The notes beneath the pieces are model-generated. The model ran no database searches. It had not been told where the DNA came from and saw only the letters and a program-made list of their open reading frames with translations. A program made the position numbers and the translations under genes. Shown piece by piece: positions 22,180 to 33,136 of a stretch of DNA of 64,000 nt (positions are counted from its first letter, which is position 1; the number at the start of each line of letters is the position of its first letter). The stretch comes from Puccinia triticina. Taxonomy: Eukaryota > Basidiomycota > Pucciniomycetes > Pucciniales > Pucciniaceae. The DNA is taken from positions 4,299,001-4,363,000 of the forward strand of contig NC_070563.1 of the NCBI RefSeq assembly GCF_026914185.1. The letters are read 5' to 3'.

Positions 22180-23316
22180 ACCAAAAGCAACACTGCTGTG
22201 TTGCGCTTTCATTGCAGCACAGCGGTCTACCACCAACACCGCACATATTACGCTACACTTAGTGTAGCGGTTTCTTGTGGCCGCTAGGCTAGTATTACAA
22301 TGTAGCTTATAATCAGCTACAATTACAGCTACAAAGTTTTTGGGAAAAAGTGCATGTTTAGCTACAAATTGCAGCTAATTAGCTGTAGCGGCCCGCTAAT
22401 TAGCTGCAATCTAGCGTTAGCAGAGCTTAGCCGGTCAATATTACAGCTAAAGCTAACAGCCTGGAAGTTTAGCGGCTCTCAGCTACATTTAATTTCTAGC
22501 GGTGCTAATGTAATTAGCATAATATGTGTGGTCTTGCTACTGCCAATCCTCTAGCCCAATCAGTTTTAGTGAAGCAGTTAGAGTGCTGAGCTAAGGCTGA
22601 ATTCAGTGTTCCACTGCTGACACCTGATGTTGATCAGTGTTACACAGCGCCAAAAGGAGCACAAAAGCTGAGAATTAGTGCAGCAAACAAACAGCTGACT
22701 GCTTTGTTGCTGATTTTCTTGCGCCCCGCTGGCAGGGATGACTACTGCCACAGCCACTGACCGCTTTCCCACTGTTAGTGCGCTGATTTTTCTTTGCTGC
22801 GCTGGCAGCGCTGACAACTGCCGCAGCCGCTGACTGGTTTCAGTGCGCGCATATTTCTGCACCCTGCTGGGAGCGCTGAATACTCCCCCAGCTGCAGCGG
22901 GGCGCAGCATCCAAGTTTGCTACATCCCAAAAAATGATTGTTCCAAAACTCCCAAAAAAAATTATCATTCAACCGCTGATATCAGCCGTTGTCTGATCCT
23001 TTGGTACCCAGATGAGTGTTGTTTGATTGCTGTGCTGTCGCTGTTTTTAGAGGTTTTCCACTGAAAGCAGTGTTAGCACAGCAGTTTACTGCTGATTTGG
23101 CTGGCTGAAAATTGCCAGTTTTGTCCGGTGATATTAATCAGCAGTGGGCTCAACCTCTGACCCGCTGAGTTTCAGCACAGCACAGCAGTTTTAAAGTTGA
23201 TGATACCCTAAATAAAGCCACTGAACTACCAGCTAGAGTATAAGCTACATTGTAATATTAGCGTAGCGGCCCCAAAAAACCGCTACACTAAGTGTAACGT
23301 AATATGTGTGGTGTTG
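22180..23316. mobile_element. Nested non-autonomous element with ~75-bp inverted repeats
   Basis: Left arm CACATATTACGCTACACTTA then GTGTAGCGGTTT..GTATTACAATGTAGCTTATA and right arm (complement) CACATATTACGTTACACTTA then GTGTAGCGGTTT..ATATTACAATGTAGCTTATA match over ~75 bp. Outside them AAGCAACAC occurs on both arms, but the left arm carries a ~45-bp insertion (22195-22240). The interior has repeated GCTAATTAGCTG and GCGCTGGCAGCGCTGA palindromes and no transposase. No clear target duplication. Confidence 0.7.
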
Positions 23317-24785
23317 CTTCTATCAAATGCAACTTGTCAACATCAGTACTGCTGACCAATGTGGGGCTTGAACACACAACCTAAATCAAGCACAGGCTAC
23401 TTCAAACAGGCTCATTACCAACAAGTGTGCAGTGGCACATAAACTTGGTGACAGCAGTGACTGCTGGGGTGACATTGCGTGCTGGAACAACACCTGTCTG
23501 CCCGTAGTGAAGGTAATCATTTGTGAAGCTGACTGATAGTTGAGATAAAAAAAAAATGTGTACCAATCTATTAATCCAATAGTTTGAAGTGATAAGGCCC
23601 CAGTTTGAAGTGATAAGGCCCCATTTGTTGTGTCATAATCAAGTGTGATAAACAATGTAATATTTGTGACATGTGAAAATCCTCCCTGCAAAAAAGGGGG
23701 CTTCACTTGGATTTCACTTGCCTTCAGATTATTTATCAAGCTTGCTGATGACACTAACAAAAGGGCCTAATTAATTGATGCACCAATCACTCTAAAATAC
23801 ATTCAGCAAAAATTCTGATGCACTCACTATATATATATGTCTATCAGAATCACACTGGACTTGCAGTTCTGGTAACACTGGACACTCAAATAGGTGTGCC
23901 ATTTCAAATCAGTCTGATTATATTCAAAATCATTTGAATATATTGTACAGATTCAGAATATTCATCCAACAGAAACATTCTCATTTTAAATCCAAGTATG
24001 GTTATATTGTACACAAACTAGAAATGGTGCCCCCTCATTCCTGAGTCCCAATTTAGTAAGCCAAGCTGCTGCAGCTGCAATGATTCCAAATCATGGAATA
24101 TTTGCTTTCAATTAATATAAAACAAAAGTTCATGCTTTTGAATCATTTGAACAGTTTGTGTAATACTCATCCAGCCTAACTGCAAAGCCCAAAAACTAGA
24201 AATTGTGGCCCCTGGTTGAGTTCTAGATTTTGACTTCAATTAATTTTAAACATTTCTCCATACTTTGAACAGCTTTATTAATACTTATCCAGCATATGTT
24301 CAATTTGAATTGAAGTGCACTAATTAGAAATGACACACATCATGATTCCAAATTGTGGAATAGTGAAACATTCTTCAATACTTTGTTTGGAATAGTTTGG
24401 TAAATACAGATGACTAACCTGTGATCTTTCTAGATACTGCACAGTTCAAATTTGTGTGGCTTGCATCTTCCACAGAATATATGACCCAAGTATTGAAATC
24501 ATAAATGTTTCACTCCATTTTTACCACTCACTGCTCAAATCTCAACTTTTATCTATCATCCTACACCTGAGTATGCACCCTACAACCATTTCGGGAAATT
24601 CTCACAATGGAAAGTGATTCTGGTAAGTCTAATGATAGGCAGCATTTCTGGCAAAAATGATGGGAAGCAACTTGGCTCTAACAATGAGAAGCAACTTTGG
24701 CCAATCAAATAATAGGCAGCATTTCTGACCAGTCAAATAAAATAAGGTATTAACACAATAAATGAATCCAAGTACATGGCTAACA
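23317..24785. other. AT-rich spacer between the two KDZ genes
   Basis: Non-coding. It has a 20-bp direct duplication CAGTTTGAAGTGATAAGGCC near 23585-23622 and scattered copies of ATAGGCAGCATTTCTG at ~24635 and 24712. No further feature. Confidence 0.5.
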
Positions 24786-24791
24786 AATGAT

Positions 24792-27700
24792 TCACACACT
24801 CCCTCCACCTTGAATCAAGTCATTAAACATTGTGGCTGACAAAACATTCTCCATTTGCTCCAGATAGTCCTGTTGGCCATCATCTTCCTCCTCATTATCA
24901 TTTGGATCTGAAGATGGGGGAGGAAAATTTGGAGCTGATAATGGGGGAGGCAAATTATCTGGTAGAGGTTTGTCTGCTGCAAGCGCTAGGTCATGCATAT
25001 CCCCAGGTATGCCAGAGAAATAATCTGTGTCGTGAAGCCAATGGATGTGACTCATCTGCAGATTCCAAGATGTTTCAATTTCGCCATCGTCATTCTGAGG
25101 AGCGGTGTTCTTCAAGATTTCGCTTATCAGTGGGTCCCACTCAAGCTGCAAGTCCATCATCTCAATGTATGCCAAGTGGAGAAGAACACGAACACGCTGA
25201 AGCCGAATAGACATGCTGTCATCGTCAAGGAGGTAAGAATGTGCAACAAGTGGGCGGAGATTTTCAGGTAGATCATCGGAAGTCTGCTGATCTTCCGATA
25301 GTTCAGAGAGCAGCCGAATGTTTGTTTTGAGTTGATTATGGCGGTGACTGGCCCATCGCATCGCCCTCCTAGTTTCCCATCCAAGCCAACGGACCTCTTC
25401 CTTCCCTCGATTCAAGCAAGCCAGGTGACGGATTCTGTGCTGGGTTGTCAAGTCAATTGCCCATGCTTTATTTGATTTGGAAAACAAGCCATTGTTCCAG
25501 AAAGGGTCGTCGGATTGCAGCTCCAGGAGTTGGGAATACCCAATGATGGGTGGAGCTGGTTGGGCAGGATAGGCTGCCACATACCGATTGACTTGCTTAG
25601 TGTACACATCCAGGACTGTATGCAGCCGCTCCGCATGTTTTCGCAGCAAAGCCATGAGCTTTTGCTGACCACGCGTACCTGCAAGTAGAGATTGTTTATT
25701 GCTCAATTCCTCAACAAAAGACATACAACAAGGAGGGCCTACCAATTGAGGTTGATTCACCTCTGCGGCGGACTCGTACCAATGGTTGCTTCTCCTGGAG
25801 CAAAGCTAAGAAATTTTGTCGTAGTTCTGTTTTGTTGTACCAAATCTTCATCAGCAGTTCTCGTTCCTCCACTGTTGTTTTTGAAGATCCAAAGCGTAGG
25901 TAGGTCAATTTCTAACATTTATAATAAAAGGCTACAGTTTGATTTACCCGTCTCAATACCACTCACTGCTGTGAGCAATTTGTCTGCAACCAATGCCCGC
26001 AAGTCGGCAATCTTCCGCGTAAGAGTAGCACACGCAGTTGCACGTGCAAGTGCTTGCTCAGGTGTAAGGACCACATTTCTCCTGAGATGCAATAAGAAAA
26101 TAAGTAATGGTTACGTGCCCCAAATAGAAGTCGAGAAACTTACCATGCAGTGTCAAGGGCTTCTTCAAGGCATAAAAGCTTCCCAAGTTCAATCTTCTGT
26201 TTCTTCACAGTTAGATTAGTCCGACAATGATATTCCTGCTCCATCCGCCATTGCTCCTCAAAGAACTCATTCGTGTAGTTCTGTCCCGGAGTAAACCTGT
26301 TGTCTTTAGCATGGAGCTTGCTGAGTTCAGAAGTTGATGACCGAACTACCTCCGTAGCATAAACCAGCCGTTTGAAAAGCCAATTGGCTAAGGGGTTGAA
26401 ATCATGATGAATTTCTCTTCAACGCTTTGGGTGGATGGATGATGTGAGTTAATCACCTGTCATTTCCATGAGTTTTTGGGTATAGTAATTGGCTCGGGCC
26501 TGTAGTCGAGTGAGCCGATGTAGTCGAGTTGAGACACGAAGTGCGGAAACAAGTTGTGAAAAAAAAGACCAGAGGCGTTCAAGACCTTCGCCATCTGATA
26601 ATCCCCACCAGGGGTTCAGTCGAGGGTTATACTTCACTTGACATGACCATTCATGCACAAATGAATGGAACACTGATGTCCCAAACGTCAGGTCATCAAT
26701 CCGATTGTCTAACAATCCCCTCTACACAGCATGCTTGTTAGTTTGATTGCAACCAAATCAAGATGTTTTTATATCTTACCTTCCTGACATGAGTCTTGAG
26801 ATGGCACCCAAGGTCATAAAGAATGCCAAATTTGTGGCTGGGGAAGTCATCAATGATATTGCGCACAATCAAAACCGGATAATATAGCCTGTAGATATTG
26901 ACGTAGTTAGCTACATTTCGGATGTCAGGCAATAAGCTGGGCTCACTTTTCACCAGTCTGAAATATGTTAGCAAAGAGCAAAGGAGCGTCATGTCGACAT
27001 GCGCCGGCAAAAAGACCATTATCATCACACTTCTCCCAGCTTGTCCCGCTTTGAGTATCATTTGCGGCTTTATGCGAGTCGGAACATGGTGGCTAGAGTA
27101 CATTGGCTGTAAGCAATTATTCTACCTGGTGAGAGAGGCCACTTACATCAATTCCTACAGCAACAGCCTCGGTAGATTCTACTGCTGTAACATCAGCATT
27201 TAGCTGCGAGGGTGACAGAAAATCGACTGGATACTGATCATCACGAGGGCGGTCTTTACTGGCATGAGCATAGTGTTGTTCTTGGAAGTTTCCATCCATA
27301 GCAATGATCACGTCTGGTTCGTTTGGGTTTGATTTGACTTCATTCAACCCGGGACCAAAACATCGAGGGCACTTATTGGCCCAAAGATCGACTTTGGAGA
27401 GCTGCAATCCATCGTTGAGAATTTTCTTGGTGCGTACAAGGATGCGAGCAAACAGGTCGGTGCTAAATGTGAAAGGGATCTGAAGGTTTCTTTTTCGGTA
27501 TTTGTTGCCACGAGCAAACATTGCTTGGTTACTTCGAGGTCCTAAGAAGGCGGCGAGGGCTTTCACAAAAGCTGAAGAAGAGACAACAGCTGATTGCCAC
27601 ATGAAATGATGGAACTGGACCAATCGTATTGAAAATGCTGTTCGTGGTTGATCGGCAGAAGAGGCAAAATATCCGTGGTGAATTAATCGAACTACGTCTG

Positions 27701-28532
27701 GTACACACTTGCAGAAGGGAATAGCGGTGCGCGGACAATGTTCTACAAAATTGAGGCTGATTAGTTCCTCTTGATTCAAAACTAAGGAGAAGAGGGACTT
27801 GCGGAGAATATCAATGAGATCTACTTGTCGTTCATGAATATCGTCGGACGAACAGGTACACAACTCAGCTGGTAAACCTTGAGGTTGATATGTCCAGTTG
27901 GAGGTATCACGTTGACACTGCAGGTAAGCTGATGTGACTTGGGTCTCCAATTGTGTCCATTGGGTGCTAATGATCTCTCGGCGTTCAGCGTAACGGCGCA
28001 TTCAATGATAGCTAGCATGAGCCAAGATAGGATCGTCATCCAGCCACGTGGGGTCTTGGAGATTTTCCTCAAATGGCATCTAATGGTTAGCTCCGTCCGG
28101 AGGGTTGGTTATATCATCGTTTGTGGGGTTGGTCGGTCTAGCTAGAGGGGTTGGAGCTTCAGGAATAGCACCCAGCCGTTGACCATCGCGGATATTCTGG
28201 TCAAAGCGAGCTTGCTGAAGGATTTCGCGCTGGGTTGGTGTTGTGCGGACTCGAGGGCGGCGAGCCGGTCCATTATAGATCATGTTAACCATCCTGCTGC
28301 CTGTCGCACGGATACGGGGGTCGCCGCGTCTGCGGACTCGAGGGCGGCGAGCCGGTCCATTGTAGATCATGTTAACCATCCTGCTGCCTGTCGCACGGAT
28401 AGGGTCGCCGCGAGCCGTGCTAGAAATGGTGGTATTGTCGTCGGAGCTGGTAGTATCGTCGTTGTAGTAGGTAGTATTGTCCTCGGCGGGGTAGCTCTTT
28501 GACTTGAGGAGTGCCGTCGATCGGGTGGTCAA
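24792..28532 (-). pseudogene. KDZ-family transposase, nonsense-damaged
   Basis: The N-terminal frame (28532-28083) has an internal 29-codon duplication. After in-frame TAG (28082-28080) and TGA (28004-28002) it continues as RRYAERREIISTQWTQLETQ (28001-27117). That frame includes the Cys cluster CTCSSD..HCPRTAIPFCKC and the KDZ core CPRCFG..DVIIAMDGNFQEQHYAH. DDNGLFAGACRHDAPLLFAN lies near 27010 (frame shift or small intron before it), FGILYDLGCHLKTH near 26800, and VFHSFVHEWSCQ..GLSDGEGLERLWSF at 26640-26570. The C-terminal helical region and an acidic tail end at 24792. These blocks in this order are the KDZ transposase signature (RNase H-like fold with D..D..E; DGN and GLSDGEG contain acidic candidates). 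It cuts and pastes the element by binding the TIRs. All early stops are CAG or CGA changed by C-to-T. Confidence 0.85.
28247..28420 (-). repeat. In-frame 87-bp tandem duplication in transposase N-terminus
   Basis: Copies from ~28247 and ~28334 differ by very few bases and each encodes RATGSRMVNMIYNGPARRPR. The period is a multiple of three, so the frame is kept. Confidence 0.85.
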
Positions 28533-28726
28533 GGCGGGCCAGGACGGGAGGGCGGTGTTCTCGCAGGACGGGAGGGCGGTGTTCTCGAGAAGGAGCTGTT
28601 TATCTTTGGATCACGACTCCCACTCATAATTACAGTGATCACCGATCAGGTAGGTATCCGGATTTTCCCCGACTTAGTCTGATCCGAATTGCGGATCGGA
28701 CAGCCTTCTAGACAGGTTCGTGTTAC

Positions 28727-28856
28727 ACATGTAAGACAGTCTGCAATGTAAAGGGGCGCGCGCGAGGGATTGCGAGGGCGGTCGACCCCTTCTACATAGG
28801 CTGAAAACTCCCTCGAGCGAGGCTATGTAGTAGTGGGAGGATAGTCGATTGTGGTG
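28727..28856 (-). repeat. KDZ right terminal inverted repeat
   Basis: Complement of 19921-20050 with about one mismatch near the outer end. The transposase gene starts ~195 bp inside. Confidence 0.95.
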
Positions 28857-28857
28857 A

Positions 28858-28893
28858 GGCCGGCGCAAAGGCGATTGCCTTTTGCGTCGGCCC
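28858..28893. repeat. Hairpin at the KDZ target site
   Basis: GGCCGGCGCAAAGGC / GCCTTTTGCGTCGGCC form a 15-bp stem. The KDZ target AGGCCGGC is one side of this stem, so the element inserted at the base of a pre-existing palindrome. Confidence 0.7.
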
Positions 28894-28995
28894 TAGGCCG
28901 GCCCAAACCCCTTTCAGCCAAGCCGGCCGTGTGTGGGTCAGGGGGGGCTTCTCACCCCGTGTCCCCCGAGTCTCCAAAGACACCTCAGATTTTGT

Positions 28996-29361
28996 TCAGT
29001 GTCTTGGAGCTCGAGAGGAGTGAAAACCCCCCGGAGCAGAAGAAAAGGAGCATGCTAGTGGGGGATCAGTGCTAGACCCATCAACTCTGGCAAAAGACCA
29101 GAAGCCTGAGCCCTGCATGATACCCCACTTACTTGTGGTCGTTTGACTGAGTTTTTGTGCTTGGATTTCTTTAACTTCTGTTTCCCACTTATCCTGTAGT
29201 TTGGATAGTAAGACAAAGGTGTCTTGGATTTGGGTAGGTGTGTCCTCTCTGATGTACAACTTATAACATTCTGACTTCCACCGCCCGCAAACTGTTGTGA
29301 GCGCTGAGATCACCGCTGACTTTTTGAGGTGGTTGCGTTTCCCTTTTGGTGTTGCAACCAA
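28996..29361 (-). CDS. Unrecognised open frame, possibly gag-like
   Basis: About 120 codons without stops. The first 75 have coding-like character (helical, charged: KKSAVISALTTVCGRWKSEC, FVLLSKLQDKWETEVKEIQA); the C-part is low-complexity. I do not recognise it. It may be the N-part of a decayed retroelement gag or a short hypothetical gene. Confidence 0.25.
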   Translation of the reverse strand: MVATPKGKRNHLKKSAVISALTTVCGRWKSECYKLYIREDTPTQIQDTFVLLSKLQDKWETEVKEIQAQKLSQTTTSKWGIMQGSGFWSFARVDGSSTDPPLACSFSSAPGGFHSSRAPRH

Positions 29362-31945
29362 ATATGGAGGTTTTGGATGTTGTGCCTACTTTGTCTAGGT
29401 GTCTTTATACCAAGGTAAGGTGCTTTTTTGCTGTTGGAAACTGCGGTGTTGAGCCGTATGAGGTAAAATTGGCTATTCTGTCTAGGTCCATCTCAGGAAC
29501 CACCCCTTGGGAACTCTGGGGATAACAGTTATTGGGGGACAGCCCCAAGGCAAGTGGAGGTGGGTAGGTTTCCAAGATCTTTATTGCAACTGTGTATTAC
29601 AAGTAATTTAAGGCCTATTTAATGGCGACTGTATCTTGAGGTTGTACCTCTCTCCAAGTTTTGGCTCAGAATTGCCCAAAACATGCAGTCTAGATCCAGA
29701 TGTAGCAACACCGGGACCTGGTAGCTAGGTTCCATTCCCCAGCTGTCGCCTCTTGATAGGCCGTCGGCCTCGTTGGTTGGTGCTTACCTTATGCGCTATC
29801 AATATAGTCAAAGGGAGAGGGATTCCCAGTCCCCCCTTGTTCAAGCGGTTCTGGACTTCCCGCGCAGGACTTGGGTGTTTGGTAGATTTCTTGGCTGGTT
29901 TTCTCCTGGTTTTTACTTTCCACACTGTGCAGCGTGATTGTTGCCTGGTTTGGATTTCTTGTGGAAACAGCCTTGTTTCTTTGTGGCTGTATTGTAGCCC
30001 TTCCAGAGTATTTCAGACTTATGCTTGCGGAAGCGGATGTCCTCTTGTGAAGGGCCTCGCGGCGTTGTGCCTTCTGATGTGAATTCAGTGATTTCCTTGC
30101 GCTCCATTTGAGGTTGGGGCCCGTGCAGGTACTTTGGACATCAGCTTTTGTGAGGCAGTTCAGGCTCAAATACATCCGGGTAGACTTGGAAAACCCGCGT
30201 AGGGTGTTCCCACGGGACTAGATACATGATCCGTTGTGTATTACCACTTTATGTGTGGGTTGGTACTGCCAGAAAAGGCTGCCCGAGTCTAAAGGTAACA
30301 TTAGCAAAGTTGGGTTCTAGCCCGGAGTTATTGCCCCTTGTGAGTCTGAGAGTCTGAGAGTCTGTCGGCTTCGTCTCCGCTGATGTGATCTGATCCGTCT
30401 TGCGACAAGGTCAATTTTTGGTTCCCCTAGGAATATTTTCATAGTATTCCATTCCTCATTGACGATGAAGTCATGGGATCATTGGTTTTGGATGGCGGCT
30501 TCCGTCGGAGTGTTTCTGGTCCAGATGGTAAAAATTTTCCCCCTCTCAGGGGACTAGCTTTGGACCGCAACGATCTCCGCCCAAGCAGTTCCGAAGTGGT
30601 TCTGATGTGCCTCCCAAGCCGCTTCCTAGCTGTACGCATGCCCAGTGCTGGCCTATTAGCACGACTATGCCGTGGCTGGTCAACGGCCTAGGCTTCAGCC
30701 GTTCTGGTCACCCTCTCATTGGCGCGTTCGCTCTTCTCAGTTGAGCGGCCTCTGTCTTTCGAACCATTTCTCTCTCCCCATATGGTGATGGTCTCAATGG
30801 GAGCGTCTACAGTTTTTTTTTTTTTTTTTTGAGCACAGCCCCCTTCCTTGACATTGTATTGGTTGGGGACGACTTGGCGTCTTCAGAGTCTGGAACGACT
30901 TTTATCTTGAGGGCGCCTCTGGTAAGGACACCCCCCATTTGTTTGGGACTTGTCCCTTCCCTGTGGCCTGAGCCTGGGTGCATGAATGGTTATCATTCTG
31001 TCTTTGGTCGCCCGCCTGCTCGTGAGAGTCTGCAGCTGGGTTCCCGACATTTGAATTGGCTGGAGTGCCTGCGGCTTCTGCCACTTCGTTCGCGGTGGGA
31101 TCAGAGCCAGAGGCTGCTGCGCGAAATGTTTGGTAGATTGGCGATTTGGTCAGTCATGATTACTTGCTTTTAAAACAAAAGAGTTTCCGGATATGCAATT
31201 TCTGTTGATCATGCTTGTGAGGTGGATTTGTATGGCTTTTTTTTTGCCAAAAAGAAAGGAAAGTGAAAGCGTGAATGATAGGATGCTCAGGTTTGATGGG
31301 GGAGGACAAGAGCTGGGGAGACAAGCAGGGGGTACAAGCAGGGGGTACAAGGTACCACCTATTTATGTCTTCCCCGGAGAACTCATCCCATCGGGACCAT
31401 CCTTGGGCCGCTAGCCCAGCCACGTGTCACGTTGGGCCTGGTGTCTCTGCTGCTGTAGTTACAGCTGCTGAGGTGATTGCGGAGGGTTGGGGCACCTGTC
31501 CCCCGGCCAACTTGTGGCATGTCTCTTCCTAGGGGGAAGGAGGCGCTGGTGACGTGTCCCAAGGCTTGTCGCTACGGGTTTAGCCCATGAACAACGGGAC
31601 CTCGCTGCGCTCCACTACGCTCCGGTTCCCTCCCAGGTATGCGCTGCCGTTGTTCTGACGGTTCGTCTGCCCGCGGCGACAACCGTTGGAGATTGGTACA
31701 CATGTATGCTCGGGTAGACGTTGGGCCAACCAAGCCGTTGGCTAGGCGTTGGAGGTAATCCCCGGAGCGGGTGCAAAATGTACCCGGGTCACCCGTCGCC
31801 GCCGGAGGCCTGGTGGCCTGGTGGCCTGGTGGCCCGGGCCGCCACCGCCGCCTGCTGGGGGCCCGATCGGCAGGCACTGATACGCATGTTCCGGCCAGTG
31901 GCTCGGCTGCAAGCAGTGCCAATGCCACTGGACAAGTGTAGTGAA
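29362..31945. other. Unassigned region, weak decayed coding on minus strand
   Basis: Short minus-strand frames at 29789-30175 and 30902-31084 are Lys/Ser/Gln-rich like retroelement gag linkers, but no diagnostic motif is present. A T20 run lies at 30812-30831. GGTACAAGCAGG-type short direct repeats occur at 31325-31350. From ~31560 composition becomes GC-rich. Confidence 0.35.
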
Positions 31946-32101
31946 CACTACGGGCAAATAGGTGTCGTTGCGGCCCGCAGCGTCACCTGACGTTGCATTT
32001 GGGGTCGCAGCCGCAGTGACTGCGCCTACTTGCGCAGTCACGTGGGCTTGCAACGACAGGGTGACGCTGCATCCCGCAGAGACAGCTACATGCCTGTAGT
32101 G
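31946..32101. mobile_element. CACTA-type MITE, 156 bp, GAA duplication
   Basis: Ends CACTACGGGCA and (complement) CACTACAGGCA, with inverted similarity continuing through GCAGCGTCACC..CGTTGCA on both arms and a central GCAGTGACTGCGC / GCGCAGTCAC. GAA flanks both sides (31943-31945, 32102-32104). CACTA termini with a 3-bp duplication define the CMC/EnSpm superfamily. Confidence 0.75.
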
Positions 32102-32410
32102 GAACTTGGCAAGCTGCCTTGCTCCAGGGCTACATGTACTGAGGGCAGCCGACCCCAGTTCAAGCCTTGGTGCTGGCAAAAGCAAATTTGGCAATTCACG
32201 GCTCAATCCGTTTGGTCTTTGGTTTCAAAGCAACCGGTTGACCAACGGTCTGACCACCGTGGAGCCACCGACCGGGGTTTCTCACCAGTTTGCCAACGCC
32301 TGAGGGGTTGGCGAGACGGTCGAAGAGCTGGGTGGCGGGACCAACGGTCCCAATTTGAGAAAGTGCGCCCGTGGTGTCCCTGTACACGCTAGGCCCCAAC
32401 AGGCGCCGAC

Positions 32411-32484
32411 CTAGCTTAACACAAGTCCCCCCTGGTGGGAGGCTCACTGTGGCTGGCTGCGAAGCGGCCCCTCCCGCAGGGAGC
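32411..32484 (+). repeat. Multi-hairpin repeat copy a3a (AAGTCCC type)
   Basis: Leader TAGCTTAACACAAGTCCC, inner stem GGCTGGCTGCGAAGCGGCC, end GCAGGGAG. The terminal GACTTG arm is replaced by the next repeat. Confidence 0.75.
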
Positions 32485-32558
32485 TAGCTTAACTAAGCCT
32501 CTCAAACGGAGGGTCCGGGGGACCCCGCCTGGAGGGCTCTCCACAGGAGAGGCTTACG
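32483..32558 (+). repeat. Multi-hairpin repeat copy a3b (AAGCCTC type)
   Basis: Leader TAGCTTAACTAAGCCTCTC, inner stem GGTCC-GGG-GGACC, closing GGAGAGGCTTA. Only about three differences from the inverted copy at 55612-55687. Confidence 0.8.
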
Positions 32559-33136
32559 CCTAATGTCTGAAGTCTGGCAGGGAAAGGAAGGATATTCAAC
32601 CCCCAAAACCACTAAATAATTATTTAAAAATCAGCAAAATATGTACAAAAAAAACTCGGTAGACAGTTTTATTGGCAGTGCTGATGCGCACCCTCCCCCA
32701 CAATTTTGAGCAAAAAGCTCCAAAACTGATTGAAGGAATCCGTTTTGAAGGTCAAAGGAATCCTGAAGGATATTACATTGCTCTGAAGATCCATTTTTGG
32801 ATTTTCTGATAATATGCACAATTGAATTTCCTATCTGCAACAAAATGCAACACTACATGTGTAGGATCTGCAGGCTTGTGGATCCAGGATCCACCAGACA
32901 TGATGGTTGCACATCCTATGTTTACATTTCTTCATGTTTTTTATTTTGAAAACATTAGTACAGTGTGAATGGTTTAGATTGAGGAGATGAGACCAGTGCC
33001 AAATGAAAGCTGAGGTCCAGAAGTATCTTTTGGCTCTGGGGCAGGTCCACAGGACTTGAGGGGGAGGCTGGCTGAGGCTTAATATTTTCCCTCCAGCCAT
33101 TTGTGATTTCTTTCCCAGCCAAAATTTTGACATTAT

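Larger units (their letters stand above)
19921..28856. mobile_element. Complete KDZ DNA transposon, 8.9 kb, 8-bp target duplication
   Basis: Both ends start CACCACAATCGACTATCC (read inward) and the terminal inverted repeats run 130 bp (19921-20050, 28727-28856), with about one mismatch. AGGCCGGC is duplicated directly outside (19913-19920 and 28857-28864). An 8-bp duplication is the established hallmark of Kyakuja-Dileera-Zisupton elements, and a KDZ transposase lies inside on the minus strand. The plus-strand companion gene starts 170 bp inside the left repeat, so the two genes converge and share near-identical TIR promoter sequence. Both genes contain premature stops, so this copy is non-autonomous now. 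Confidence 0.9.

Noticed and set aside
31560..32400. tRNA-like or rRNA-like GC-rich sequence
   Set aside because: No cloverleaf, no A/B box pair and no conserved rRNA string seen. GC-rich stems belong to a CACTA-type MITE and hairpin repeats.
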